DNA of 64,000 nt from Bipolaris cookei (taxonomy: Eukaryota; Ascomycota; Dothideomycetes; Pleosporales; Pleosporaceae). The stretch covers positions 1 through 64,000 of the forward strand of contig NRSV01000058.1 of the NCBI GenBank assembly GCA_002286855.1. The letters run 5' to 3'. Below, piece after piece: positions 43,565 through 54,418 of this stretch. The number at the start of each line of letters is the position of its first letter. The first letter of the stretch is position 1. The translations under genes and the position numbers were made by a program. Below the pieces are notes generated by a model, which worked only from the letters and a program-made list of their open reading frames with translations, was not told the origin of the DNA and made no database searches.

Positions 43565-45217
43565 CTATTTAGAGGCTACTTCTGCTACATTCTTACACGT
43601 TCGCGCATTATGCCCAGTCCCATTGCACCGTCCACACCGCCGTTGAGATGGTTCACCCCCTTCAGCGCGCTTCTGCTTCTTTGACTTCTTCCCATCACTA
43701 CGCACCCCAAAGTCCTGAAGAGCAGCCAAGCGCGCCCCATCTTCAACTGTTAAGGTCCCCTCTGCCTGAACCCGCTTTCTTTTGTGCGATTTTCGTCGCG
43801 TTGCGGCCTCATTTGCTGCTTTAAGCTCAGCGATCTCCTTTTGCGCCAACACCAGCTTGTGCGCGATAATCGCTGCCCCCTTTGAGACCTTCTCAAAGGC
43901 CTCTACAATAGACGTTGGTGAACTATTCGTATGCCTCTGAATCCTCTGCTTCACCAGCGTTGATTGCGACCCTAATTCTAGGGTATTACTAGGGGTTTGC
44001 GACACCCAGGGCTGGTTGTTGACAGGTAGGGGTGATGGAGTGCGCAGCTTGACATCAAGGGCGGATATAACCCGTTCTGGGTCAAATGGGACCAATCCAG
44101 CGCCTCGAAATCCTCCTTGGACATTGCTAGAAGTAAATGAGGCGTCAAAAGCCCGCTTAAAGCAAGATAGGAACTCTTGTTTGGTGATATGGCTGATCTG
44201 GCTACGCATGAGCGATTCGACTTGGCGCCCATAGGCCTGCTTCAAAGGGGCAAAACAGCCCACATCAAGAGGCTGTAAGAGGTGAGACGAGTGTGGAGGC
44301 ATGCAAATAGTAACAATATTGTTATCTTTGCAGTATTTTTGGAAATCCAGCGAGTTGTGACTCTCATGGCCGTCAATAATAAGTAGACGGAAGCCACCAA
44401 CCTTTCTTGTCTTTGTATGCTCATCAAAGTGCTTTAGCCATGCAAGACCAAGCTCATTGGTCGTCCAGCCATTCTCAGAGACCCCAATAACCCAGTTCTG
44501 GGGTATATCGCCATCCTTGTACCAGCTTGAGAGGTGGTGGCGCGCCTTGAGTATGATGAAGGGCGGAATCGTCCACCCGGTCGCATTGATACCCTGGATG
44601 ACTGTTGCCCACTCTCTGTTGCCAGGCTGGATAGTCTTTGGTCGTCCACGTCTCTCTGAAGCTGTAACAACAGCTCCAGGGGCAATCTGGCCCATCATAA
44701 AGCCGGTCTCGTCAAAATTGTACATGTCGTCGTCCTGGATACCATACTTGGCTTTCATATTGGCTACCAGGTCAAACCAGGCTTGAATAGTCTCAGGATC
44801 CTCACAGAGAGCTCTCTTGTAGTCGTACTTGCGATTAAAACGCGTTGTAAGCTCAGGTCGACGTTTGACGAACGTACTGGGCCAGTTTTGGCCAACCTGG
44901 TCCAAATTGCGCTCAGCGCGCAAGGAATTGGCCATATTAGCCACGTCTGCGAGCCGAGGGGGAAATCCACGCGTAACTAGCTCGAGTATATGCTTAACAA
45001 CTACGTCCTCCTCAAGCTTAGTTAGATTCTTTGATTTAAGCCAGCGATCTGCTTTTGGAGGTTGACCTGCGCGTCGACGGCTTAGTGTCTTATGAGGGAC
45101 GTTAAAGATAGCTGCAGCGCGTCGCTCTGAGAGATTCGCGTCTTGTTTAAGAGCCTGAAGGGCAAGCTGTATCTGACATTCACTAGAGGGCTGTAACTGC
45201 TGTTGTTGTTGCGACAT
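43565..45217 (-). CDS. pogo/Fot-like DDE transposase, intact
   Basis: 550 residues from ATG 45217 (MSQQQQQLQ). The frame stays open further upstream into the inverted repeat, but without ATG. In order: a psq-type helix-turn-helix (QIQLALQALKQD to KTLSRRRAG), a CENP-B-type DNA-binding region (EEDVVVKHILELVTRGFPP to FVKRRPELTTRFNR), and the DDE catalytic domain with Asp169 (FDETGF), Asp282 (LIIDGHESH) and Asp318 (LQPLDVG). Then come the RGAGLVPFDPERV region, a Lys-rich stretch (RRKSHKRKR) that may be a nuclear signal, and a CX2CX4HX4C knuckle (CGRCNGTGHNARTC, 528-541). All three acidic residues are present, so the protein may be active, cutting and pasting elements with matching ends at TA. The spacing is DDD, as in pogo/Fot1 elements. 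Confidence 0.95.
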   Translation of the reverse strand: MSQQQQQLQPSSECQIQLALQALKQDANLSERRAAAIFNVPHKTLSRRRAGQPPKADRWLKSKNLTKLEEDVVVKHILELVTRGFPPRLADVANMANSLRAERNLDQVGQNWPSTFVKRRPELTTRFNRKYDYKRALCEDPETIQAWFDLVANMKAKYGIQDDDMYNFDETGFMMGQIAPGAVVTASERRGRPKTIQPGNREWATVIQGINATGWTIPPFIILKARHHLSSWYKDGDIPQNWVIGVSENGWTTNELGLAWLKHFDEHTKTRKVGGFRLLIIDGHESHNSLDFQKYCKDNNIVTICMPPHSSHLLQPLDVGCFAPLKQAYGRQVESLMRSQISHITKQEFLSCFKRAFDASFTSSNVQGGFRGAGLVPFDPERVISALDVKLRTPSPLPVNNQPWVSQTPSNTLELGSQSTLVKQRIQRHTNSSPTSIVEAFEKVSKGAAIIAHKLVLAQKEIAELKAANEAATRRKSHKRKRVQAEGTLTVEDGARLAALQDFGVRSDGKKSKKQKRAEGGEPSQRRCGRCNGTGHNARTCKNVAEVASK

Positions 45218-45228
45218 TAGGGTAGAGG

Positions 45229-45299
45229 GGGGGTTTTGGTGAGGGCAACAGCTAGCGTGGGCCACGAACCCGTGTGGGCCACGAACCCGTGAGGTACGT
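45229..45299 (-). repeat. Right terminal inverted repeat with 17-bp tandem duplication
   Basis: 71 bp. The 17-mer gtgggccacgaacccgt occurs twice in a row (45257-45273 and 45274-45290) but only once in the left repeat. The rest is the exact complement of the left end. The repeat lies immediately upstream of the transposase start, so it is also the promoter side of the element. Confidence 0.92.
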
Positions 45300-48190
45300 T
45301 ACCCTATAAGACACCGTGATGACGAGAGTGCCGTGCATGATTTGGTAGGAGAAGACGTTGAATCGATAGCGTTGCAGAGTACATACATACATGTGTAATG
45401 TATTGGTGGAAAAGCTTAAGGGTCCATGACTTGGGAAGAGTGGTTTCCACCATTTGCAAGAGGTAATGACGAGATCAAAGCACTTTGAGTGATGAGGAGG
45501 ACAGTGGTGGTACCGTAGAAAAAACGACGGCTTTTGTCTCTATCCGACACTTCTCCACATGCGCAAACGTAAGTAAGTAGCTTAGCTTGTGCATTCTTAT
45601 GCATTTAGGATGAATCCAATATGCATGATGCTGCAGCAAGCAGGATAGCACCAGCGGACGGGTACCGCAAACACAGGTAGGTACATAAGTAATAGCCAAA
45701 ACGGGCGCGCAGGGTTGGTTGCACTACTTACCCAGTCTCAGCAGCAGGGCAGGAAAGCCATGAGCACCTGCGCCTGCGCCTGCACCTGCACCTGCACCTA
45801 CGTCTGCACCTGCCGCTTGCAACGGGCGAGCACCAAACAAAAAAAAACAGCCCCCCTCCCCCCGCCCAGTCCTTTGGGTGAGCGGTGAAGAATAGGCATG
45901 GCTGTGGCAATTACCAGTGGTAATTTTGACAACTTTTTTCTCTACTGTTCCCTTTCCTCTCTCCCCGCGACTCGCGGTCTTGCTCGTTCTCCACGATCTG
46001 CGCATTGTGTGGCTCGGACGTGCGTTGCGCAGTGACGGTTTGAGTCGAGGCGCAGCCCAAGAGTGTGGGCGGCAGGCAAGGGGGGTAAAAGGGCGTCTTA
46101 GTGCCTTTGCTCTCCATCTCCTCTCTATCGCTATCGTGTGCGATCTGAGGGCACGGGCGCGTTGGTGCTAGCGCGAGCGATGGGAAGGAGCCGCAATACG
46201 AGAAATGCTAGTGGCGGTTTGACTCCGTAAGACGGAAATCTGTGGGAGGGACAAGAACATTCTAATGGATTCTAGAGCAATTTTGTGTTAGGAGATTTGA
46301 GGGAAATCAGAGTTTTTTTTGCTTTGTTTCTTGCGCACGGGTTATGGTAAAAGGCGGGTAGGAACTGTGGTACAGGTGCAAGGTGCACAAAGTTTGCTGT
46401 GGAAAGCATAGTGAGGGCCGCGCAAAGGGTCTAGACACAATTCTTTTTTTGTCTTTGTGTTTCATTGGGTTCGCGTTAAGGGAGACGAGGTCCAGGTAAT
46501 AAGGGATAGTCTCTTTGATGTTGACTACCGTCTTTATGCTTCAACGTGATATCGCTCGCCGCGCAATCAACGCGTGGTCTAGATGGAGGTGGGAAGCAGG
46601 GATCCAGGAAAAAAAAGCCAAGGATTGTGTAATTTCGTCGAGAATCGGAGAAGAGGCAGACGACGTCACAATCACCTCGTTATCGCAAGCAGGCGATGTG
46701 CTGCGAAGCGAGATTAGCGGTATGGGGTTGACCGCCTGCAAGTCCGGAGACGTGGTGTGACGGCCGGAGGAGGTAGCTCGGATTTAGCCGCTTTGCCCCA
46801 ATGTAGGTACAGATTGCAAGATATTCTGTTTCGATAGATTGCGTGCCTGAGGAATTAATGGGCGTGATATGTGCGGCTTGCAGCAGGCCAAGGGGGGAGT
46901 GGGAGGATAGTGTTGGGGACGGGCAAAGCATCATTTGGGTGGTAGTGCATTGTTGGGGATCGGCATGGGACAAGCAGAGGGCGTCGGAGCGAAGGCGATT
47001 ATTGAGCCAGGGGAAACAAAACGACGCATCGCGGTGAGGCTGGTGAGCATGGTGTGCAACGCAAGGGGACACGCGTCGCATGTCACGGGCCTATGACGAA
47101 TCCCGAGGGCAAAAACCAAGTGGTTGCTGCTGATGGGCCACTGATGGGGTCGTTGATGGGCCATTGACGGGCGTGGCAGCGTGGCAGCGTGGCAGTGTTG
47201 CTAAAGTTAGCAAAACGAATGACAGAGGGCGCAAAACACAGCCAGGCGGGATTGCAACAACAGTCATGTAAACACAACGCTGCTCTACCGCAACCCCGTG
47301 CCATAGCCATAGCGAGGCGGTGCGCAGCCAGGGCAACGATCATCGAGGAAGGAGAAAAAAATAGCGGCGTTGCCCCTGGGACACTGGGTCTGCGTGCCTT
47401 GCTGCATGGTGTTAGTGGCACCGCTGCTCGGCGGGCGGGAGGGCGTTTGCTGGCGGCGCGATAAGCAGCACCAAGCGAGGCGATAGTGGAGAGAGGTGTT
47501 GCGTGGCACTGGCTACGGGCCTCGTCCGACGCCTCTTTTTTTTAACTTGGTTCTCGTGGTGTTTCTCATTGATGGCCTTGTGCGTGGCGGAGGTGCAGAG
47601 AGGCTGGGAGGTGCTGGGGAGGTGCTGGGCGGCCGCTGCTCTTTTCGCTCTTTTCCCACCACCTGCGTTGTCGCAGTGTCGAGCCGTCCAATGGTAGGCG
47701 GGGGGGAGACAGGCAAAGAGAAGGCATTCGGCGCGACTCCAGCCACCGACTAGGCTTGCCCAACGGTCCAAGGAACAAAGCAGCAGCAATTCTTGGAACA
47801 ATGCTTGTCCATCTGCCAATCGAGCCTCGGGCCCGCGTCAGTGCGCGCTGGCCGCCCTCATCCAGTGTTGGGGCGGGCGTGGCGTGGCGGCCAAACACAC
47901 GGGCCCCGCCGTCTCTCGCTCTTGCTCTCAGCCAGGCGGTGCACGGCCCCAGTGTGCAGTGGGCCGTCCATTGCGACACCCAGCCCAGGCAGGCGCAACC
48001 CACGCCTCGAGCAAATAAATAGATGCGCCCTTGTGCCTCCCACACCCTCTCCTTTCCTACCCTCCATCCACTCCATCATCCATTGCCTTCCATCGCATTT
48101 AGATCCGTCGAGTCGATCATCCAGTCGCTATCTCCATTGCAGCCTCTACTCTACACATCTAATACAACCTCCCCGTAACTCATAATCAAC
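45300..48190. other. Long gene-poor intergenic region
   Basis: About 2.9 kb. It holds a hexanucleotide repeat at 45765-45812, G-rich stretches on the plus strand around 46860-47760 with small repeats (gtggcagc three times near 47172), and the promoter of the GPI-protein gene. Near 48010 aaataaata may act as a TATA box, followed by a pyrimidine-rich leader (48030-48170). Many short frames overlap here on both strands but none has recognisable composition or splice structure. Confidence 0.5.
45765..45812. repeat. Hexanucleotide microsatellite, 8 units of CACCTG type
   Basis: Eight contiguous hexamers, CACCTG with variants CGCCTG, CACCTA and CGTCTG. On the minus strand one frame reads alternating Ala-Gly, but no gene is supported around it. 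Confidence 0.85.
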
Positions 48191-48806
48191 ATGCGTTTCT
48201 CCACCATCTCCCTCGCTTTCTTGGCCGGTGCCGTCGCCGCTGCTCCTCAGTACGACGTCCTCCCAATCAGCCAGATCTCCGACGGTCAGATCCAGGCTCC
48301 TCCTGCCACTCCCCCTGCCGTCTCTGCGCCCTCTGCCGTCCCCTCGGGCGTTCCTTCGGTTGTGCCCTCTGCCGTGCCTTCTGCTGTGCCCTCTCCCTCT
48401 GAGGTCCCCTCTCCTTCTGAGATTCCCTCTCCCTCTGAGGTTCCTGTCGGTAAGTTCGCACTACTACAACTGCTCCATTACAGCCTGCTGACTACTACAA
48501 GGCACTGGCCCCGTCCCTCTCCCCTCTCCCACTGCCACCCCCGTCGCTCCTGGCACCCCTGCCACCACCCCCATTGTCATTCCTCCTGGTGGCTCCAACT
48601 CTACTGTTCCCGCTCCCTCTGGCAGCCCTGTTGAGTCAAGCGGCTCTAGTGCTAGCACCAGCGCATCTTCCCCCGCTGGCTCTACCGGCGCCTCCAGCAG
48701 CCCTACCTCCAGTGCCAGCGTTCCCCAGGCTAGCGGTGCCGCCGCCGGCAACATGGTCTCCTTCGGTGGCCTTGTCCTCGCCATTGGTGCTGCCGTCTTC
48801 GCTTAA
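48191..48806 (+). CDS. Small GPI-anchored, Pro/Ser/Val-rich cell-surface protein
   Basis: Exons 48191-48449 and 48502-48806 (52-nt intron) give 187 residues. A signal peptide (MRFSTISLAFLAGAVAAAPQ, probable cut after Ala) is followed by a short region (YDVLPISQISDGQIQAPP) and then repeats: VPSAVPSAVPS and PSEVPSPSEIPSPSEVP. After the intron come Thr/Pro and Ser/Gly-rich segments suited to O-glycosylation, with one N-glycosylation site (NST). The end is a GPI-anchor signal: small residues (SGAAAGN) and a hydrophobic tail (VSFGGLVLAIGAAVFA). No enzymatic domain is present. It is probably a cell-wall or plasma-membrane structural protein; the exact role is unknown. Confidence 0.88.
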
Positions 48807-50729
48807 ACGCATCATGAGACGACCATCACACTGCCTCCACAAACACTGACACAGCTGCAAGCAATCTGACAACAGTCGTGGCCGTAAGACATCAAGTCTT
48901 TGTGATCACAACGACTGATTTGTCATGTATCGCCGGTAGCTGTCCCGGCTTTGCTTGTGGAGGTCTGCGCGACATTTTTGCTTTCATCGTACATCGGCAA
49001 TTGTTTTGTTTAGAGGCCAATCACGGAGTAACAAGTCTTTTTTTTTGGAGAGCATCATTGCCATGATTGGGTTTAATTATTGAGATGACAGGGCCTCCAC
49101 TTGGGGAGGTTCAGGATAGGCATTACGAATCCGACTTAATGCGACATGTCCCAAAGGGATACCGAACACATTGTTCAGTTCATGTTTATAGCTGGTTAAT
49201 CGCCAATACAACATGTCAAGGGCGGCCGAAAGGTTGTACCTGATCTACTATGTTTCAGTGTGCTTTTGTCATTGTGATGAGATGATTGTCTTCGACTGCA
49301 TTGTGTGGTGTTTCCTCATAGTAAGTGACAAAGAGGGTACGACAAGCACCATGGTTCCAGCCTAGTATCGTCGCTTTTGCCAGATATCACCAAAGCTGTC
49401 TTCATTCTTGCAGCTTGGAGGTTGCCGGATTCTACGCATGCAAGGCGTTCTGCTGCACCAATCCTATCGCTAGTGTGTAGTGTGCCTGAAGATCACAGCT
49501 CCCGTGATCTGCACGAAGGACATCCGCGGGCTTGGCTACTGCCCTCTATCGCATCCAAATTAACACGACCCAACCGCCCCAACGGTTCGGCCAAAACCAC
49601 AGTGCAACTCATCACCCAACATGCCCTCATTTCCACCCGACCCCATCTTCTCGTAATCGCTTGCTCCCTTTTCCCCCACCCCTCCCAAAGCCCGGCCCCC
49701 TTAGATCGAGTGAGACACGCAGCGGGTAGCCCGAACCATGGGGGGAAGGGGGAAATAAGCAAAGCACAGGCGCCCCTTGGTCCTAGTACGCTTGGTGCTA
49801 TTCCCATTTGCGGAAGCCCAACGCCAGTGCACGCCAGTCTCCCACTAGCTTGCTTTGACGTGAACCGGCGGGTATGTAATCTTTTGGTCTTGGGGGCATT
49901 GTGCCTGGCTCTCGGACCTCTTCATTTTATTTCATTTCTTTATTTCATTTTTTTAACCTTTACATATCTTTTTTTTGATTATATAGATTTTTCTTTTTTT
50001 GGCTGGTGCGGAAAGGGGATGCAGCTCAACAAAACGTGGTCACTGGTGGTAAGATTCGACTATTTTTTTTTACGTGTATGGGGATAGGGGATGCGATGAA
50101 GATTGATATTAACGCTGGGAACTATCATCTCATCAATAGGGACGTTGCGATACAGTATTTCTTTTGTACTGTATATGCATGGACATTCGTGTTGAACATT
50201 GGCTAAAAGCACGTTGGTATCTTTCTTGTTCTTCCCTTCACCCACCTACACCCCCCCCTTTTTTTTGCCACCGTACTAGCATGTTCCTTAACGTTGCTCA
50301 TGCCTACGTTTCAAACACAACTTGGGCGTGAAACATTATGCGCAAACTCTATGTACATGCGCCGTTCCCCTCAACAAGCGCTACAGAAGAATGCCAGTTT
50401 TTGCCATTACTCGCAGTTGCCGAGGCTGTCTATGAGTCTAGCCCTGTCTCTTTGGTACCTGACGCCACAGCACGTGTGGCTACGGTAGCCGCCAGCCGTG
50501 ACGACAGTTTGATGGCTAGCATGTACCCAACAAGCAATACCTGCACTGCAGGCGCCGGACGACTGCCCGACACTACTGTGTTCTCTGCATGTCATTTATA
50601 GGTAGAAGAAGGGAGACAAGCAATAAACAACATCCAATCATTCAGAAAACATGTCACGCAAGAAACAATGGCCAGGCAAATAGAGGGTATCATTCTTCTT
50701 CTGCTAAACTAACATGTTTAGCGTGTCCA
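48807..50729. other. Intergenic region between convergent genes, T-rich tract
   Basis: About 1.9 kb between the convergent GPI-protein and NOC4 genes. It includes a strongly T-rich stretch at about 49920-50000. A 236-codon open frame at 49377-50087 begins without ATG and has no family-like features, so it is left out. Nothing else recognised. Confidence 0.5.
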
Positions 50730-52476
50730 TCACTTCGCCTCAATGACATGTGTAAGAAGCTGACCCAGAGGGTTCAGTCCCTCGTCTGCCGTCAGAATGC
50801 GCTTTGGTATCTCGAATTCGACTTCTGGCTCCTTCTTGAGATCGCGGTCTAGTTCAACGTCGAGTAGCTACAAGGGCTATCAGTATCGAGTATACCACAA
50901 AAACAAGATTGTCAGACTTACTGCAGTGTAGGAATGATCCAAAAAATCCTCTAGGTTGTATGATCGTTTTGTAAATTGCTCAGAGATAATCTTGGCGAGT
51001 GTAGCAACGTTGGGGTGGTAGTGCGATTGCAGAGCTACCAGCTCCCAGACGCTGCTCTCAATGGCATTGGTCAGAAAAGGGTCTGCTTCATTCATACTAA
51101 ACGGGTCATCCATGCCCTCTTCTTCCACCTCCTCCTTAAGTTCCGGATCCCGAATCTCGCGGTGCATCATGAATGTGCACGCAGGATGGCGTTTGAACAT
51201 GTTGTACACCCAAGGTATTACAACCACAATGCCTGCTGGCGGTCCGTGGAACGCCAAGCGCGACAGACGCTTGATGAAGCTTGCGACCAGAGTGGCAGGC
51301 AAGTGCGACGAGGACATGAAGGTGTCGAGGAGGCGGAAGAAGCGTGACCGGTGCTTCGAGTGTAGAAGACCGTCATCAAGAAGCGAGTAGAGCTTGTAAT
51401 AAAAGGAAGGGTAGTCGAGGTTCTTCTCCGAGATGAGGTAGTAAATTCCAGACAGTGCAAGTAGCGATGTTGCGCCACCCACATTATACGAGTCGGTCAA
51501 AAAGTCTGACAGAATTTCGGGTTGCTGGAACCAAGGTGCAATGTGGTAGGAGAAGGTGGTCAGGATGGTCTTTCGCTGCTCCTTTGAGAGCCCTGTGCGC
51601 ATCGTCGCCAACCACGCTGCTTGGGCCTTCTCCTTGTATGCCTGAAGAGATGGAATTGGGCTCTTTCCCTGTACCTCGATGTAGAAATTCTGAATCTCAG
51701 CTTTGGATTTGGGGACTTGGTCGAGGGTGGAGAGTAGGGACATGCTGTTCGCAGCTACGAGTTGCTGGGTGGTAACATCTAGGTCTTCGTCAAGTGTTTT
51801 TCTGAGTATTTTAGTAAGTGATCTTCATTTTTAGACATATATGCACTCACTTGATGGTTTGGAATGTCTGATATCGAATATCGTCAAACTGCTTGAGGTA
51901 CTTCTCCGCAAACTCCTCGCGGTTCAGGTCATCCAAGGGGAGGTGCAGTAGAACTTCAATAAGACGAGGCAAAGGCCCATTCTTGATCTTGTAATCTTTC
52001 TGCGACTTTGCCTCCTCCTTGACCAATCGCATCAGCAGTGTCAAGGCTACTGACTGCTTTGGAGGGTGCTCGCTGCGGAGGAAGTCATCCAGAAGCATGC
52101 TGCAGAGCTCCCGGTAGCGCTCCTTGAGCCACGATACAATGACACCCTCTGCCTCACTCATGCCCTTGCTCTTCACCATGTCGCCCGTTACGAGTAACCG
52201 CGAGAAGACTCGGCATAGTGCAACGGCTGCCAGTATTGGACCCTCATTCTCGGCGTCTAATTGTTTGGCTCGCTGTAAAAGAGTCGCAATGTTGTTGTAG
52301 TGCTTTCGCGACTCGAGAATCTGAGCTTCGAGCTGTACAATTTCGGATTGTAGGTCGTCGCCGTCTTCGCTGGAGGACTTGCGCCGGCTTTTGGACTTGG
52401 ATTCGCTGCGCTCGGGCTTACTCGGATCCCTTTTTCTCTTGACCCCAGACATTGCGGTAGATTTTGTACCCGCCAT
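50730..52476 (-). CDS. NOC4: Nucleolar complex protein 4, small-subunit biogenesis factor
   Basis: Exons 51851-52476, 50922-51801 and 50730-50867 (introns 49 and 54 nt) give 547 residues, close to the 552 of yeast Noc4. The N-terminus is basic (GVKRKRDPSKPERSESKSKSRRK), fitting nucleolar import. A helical repeat region follows, then the CBF/Mak21 domain with SDFLTDSYNVGGATSLLALSGIYYLI, PSFYYKLYSLLDDGLLHSKHRSRFFRLLD and SFIKRLSRLAFHGPPAG. The last exon encodes FEIPKRILTADEGLNPLGQLL. In yeast Noc4 binds Nop14 in the 90S pre-ribosome and is needed to make and export the 40S subunit. The start ATG is 208 bp from the ATG of ATP4 on the other strand. Confidence 0.94.
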
Positions 52477-52684
52477 CTTCGTCTGAAGCTCGCTGCTTCG
52501 CGTGGTGCGGAATGACGTGCAGGCGCAAAAAAGTTGTCGATGCCAAAAAGTCAGGCCCCGGCCGGGCGAAGTTCGGTTAGCGCATCGGCGTCGGTGCTTG
52601 GCTCAGGTTTGGTACGCAACATCACGAAAAGCTAGCTCTCGACGACGACCAGCACCCCCAACTGCACCCCCTCATCAGACAGCC
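52477..52684. promoter_or_regulatory. Short bidirectional promoter, NOC4 / ATP4
   Basis: Only 208 bp separate the two start codons, so both leaders and both promoters must fit here. No TATA box is evident. The sequence is GC-rich with cggcc/ggccg-type words, as in other short housekeeping bidirectional promoters. Confidence 0.65.
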
Positions 52685-53585
52685 ATGGCCTCACGTCTTG
52701 CAAGGAGCGCGGTCGGTGAGTAGCAGCGTTCCGATGAAGATGCGATGCCATTGACCCCATTGCTCACGCACAACAGGCGCCGCCCGTCTCCGCCCATCGC
52801 TTCCTCTCCGCGCCCTGCCCTCGATGGGCATGCAGGCCCGCTACAACTCCAACCTGCCCCAGGAGGACCCTAAGAAGAAGGCCCAGACCCTCCTCGACTC
52901 GATACCCGTCCCCGGCAACAGCCCCCTCACCAAGGCCGCCGTGCTCTCTGCCGGAGCCGGTCTCTCGGTCGCCGCCATCAGCAACGAGCTCTACGTCGTC
53001 AACGAGGAGTCCATTGTCGCTCTCTCTCTGCTCACCATCTTCTGGGCCGTTGCCAAGTATGCCGGACCTGCGTGGGGCGACTATGCGCAGCAGCAGTTGG
53101 ACAAGATCTCGGGTATCTTGAACTCTGCCCGCCAAGACCACACCGCAGCCGTCAAGCAGCGCATTGAGAGCGTCCAGGACCTCAGCAGCGTCATTGAGGT
53201 CACCAAGACCCTCTTCGAGGTTTCCAAGGTGCGCTGGTTCCGTGTGGGAGATGGAGGGGTATCAGACTGACCATTTTCACAGGAGACCGCCCAGCTCGAG
53301 GCCCAGGCTTTCGAGCTTGAGCAGAAGACTGCCATCGCAGCCGAGGCTAAGTCTGTCCTCGACTCGTGGGTCCGCTACGAGGGCCAGGTCAAGCAGAGGC
53401 AGCAGCGCGAGCTTGCCGAGTCCATCATTGCCAAGATTGAGAAGGAGCTCGAGAACCCCAAGACTCTCAAGCAGATTCTTGACCAGAGCGTCACTGACGT
53501 TGAGAGTGCGTTTTTTCACCAGAAATATATATATTTGAGTATCACATGCTAATCATATGTAGGGATCGTCTCGCAAAAGGCATAA
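52685..53585 (+). CDS. ATP4: ATP synthase subunit 4 (subunit b), mitochondrial
   Basis: Exons 52685-52715, 52777-53228, 53283-53505 and 53563-53585 give 242 residues, the usual size. The first ~35 residues are an Arg/Leu/Ser mitochondrial leader (MASRLARSAVG then AARLRPSLPLRALPSM). Next come DPKKKAQTLLDSIP, the membrane hairpin (KAAVLSAGAGLSVAAISNELYV and SIVALSLLTIFWAV) and the long charged helix of the peripheral stalk (LFEVSKETAQLEAQAFELEQKTAIAAEAKSVLDSWVRYE). The short last exon encodes RIVSQKA. Subunit b ties the F1 head to the membrane sector so that rotation is coupled to ATP synthesis. First and last exons are only 31 and 23 nt, so automatic models may miss them. Confidence 0.95.
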
Positions 53586-54418
53586 GCGACCTAGCGCATC
53601 CAGCAGTCAAGTTTATCCAATGTTAAATCAATATGTGCAATAGTCAGATTCATTCAATGTAGAGTACCCTAGGCTGGGGAAATGGCCCAATAAATCTGAT
53701 TGCGTCTTGAATGCCTATGCCACTTTTATTGTTTCTCTTTTCGGAGATGAGCGATGGCATGATTAAACCTTGGTCAAAGTTCCTCTGGTGGGGCGTTGCT
53801 AGTTTTCTTGAAACCTGAATGTTGATTGACTACCCATCACCACACAACGACAGGCCGTTCCAAGCGATCCAACACGTGCACAAGCCAATCTCAGTACCAT
53901 GTCAAGCATTATTATACAGATCCATATCAGATAATGCTAACAGATTCCGAGGAGAAAAAAAAGGGGGGGAAGTGGGAGAATATGACAACAAGCTGGCAAG
54001 AGCGGGGCAATTCACCGTGCCCGCGCCAGAATGAGCACTCCAAGCCATGCCGAATCTGCCGCTACCATGCCAAACGAAAAACCTCTTTCTTGTTCTCTGT
54101 AACCCGTATTTCAAAGCATGAAGAGGGAGATTGCAGTAGGTTATATAAGCCAAATGCAAGGGGGAGAGGGTTACATGTTGACCAATTGATTGATCCCTTG
54201 TAGACGGGGTATTATAGCAGAGAAAGGGGTGAGGGTGCAGGAATACGTATTTTAAGTGGGTTTAGGTCAGGAGAGAGACAGAGTAGGTAAACAGCAAAAA
54301 AAATAGAAGAAGAAGAGGAAGGCTACGACAAGGCCAATAAAGGTTGTGGTAAGAGAAAGGGTATCGTTGGAATGTGATATGGTAAAGGGAGCGGGCGCGG
54401 GAATAGATAGCAGCCAAG
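53586..54418. other. Intergenic region between convergent genes
   Basis: About 830 bp carrying the 3' flanks of ATP4 and the epimerase-like gene, with A-rich purine runs (53955-53970 and 54297-54325). No gene recognised. Confidence 0.5.

Larger units (their letters stand above)
43454..45299 (-). mobile_element. Apparently complete pogo/Fot-like DNA transposon, 1846 bp
   Basis: The element is bounded by inverted ends acgtacctcacggg (left, 43454) and the matching cccgtgaggtacgt (right, to 45299), each flanked by TA (43452-43453 and 45300-45301), the target duplication of pogo/Tc1-type elements. It holds a single uninterrupted transposase on the minus strand. The inverted repeats match base for base over 54 positions apart from a 17-bp duplication on the right. 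Perfect repeats and an open transposase point to a recent insertion, in contrast to the two decayed relatives at 2590-4230 and 9521-11121. Confidence 0.92.

Noticed and set aside
45218..45265. Longer N-terminus for the intact transposase (start inside the inverted repeat)
   Set aside because: The upstream codon is GTG, not ATG, and lies within the terminal repeat; ATG 45217 is the sensible start.
49377..50087. 236-codon open frame
   Set aside because: No ATG at its start, low-complexity T-rich end, no domain or splice logic; judged chance.
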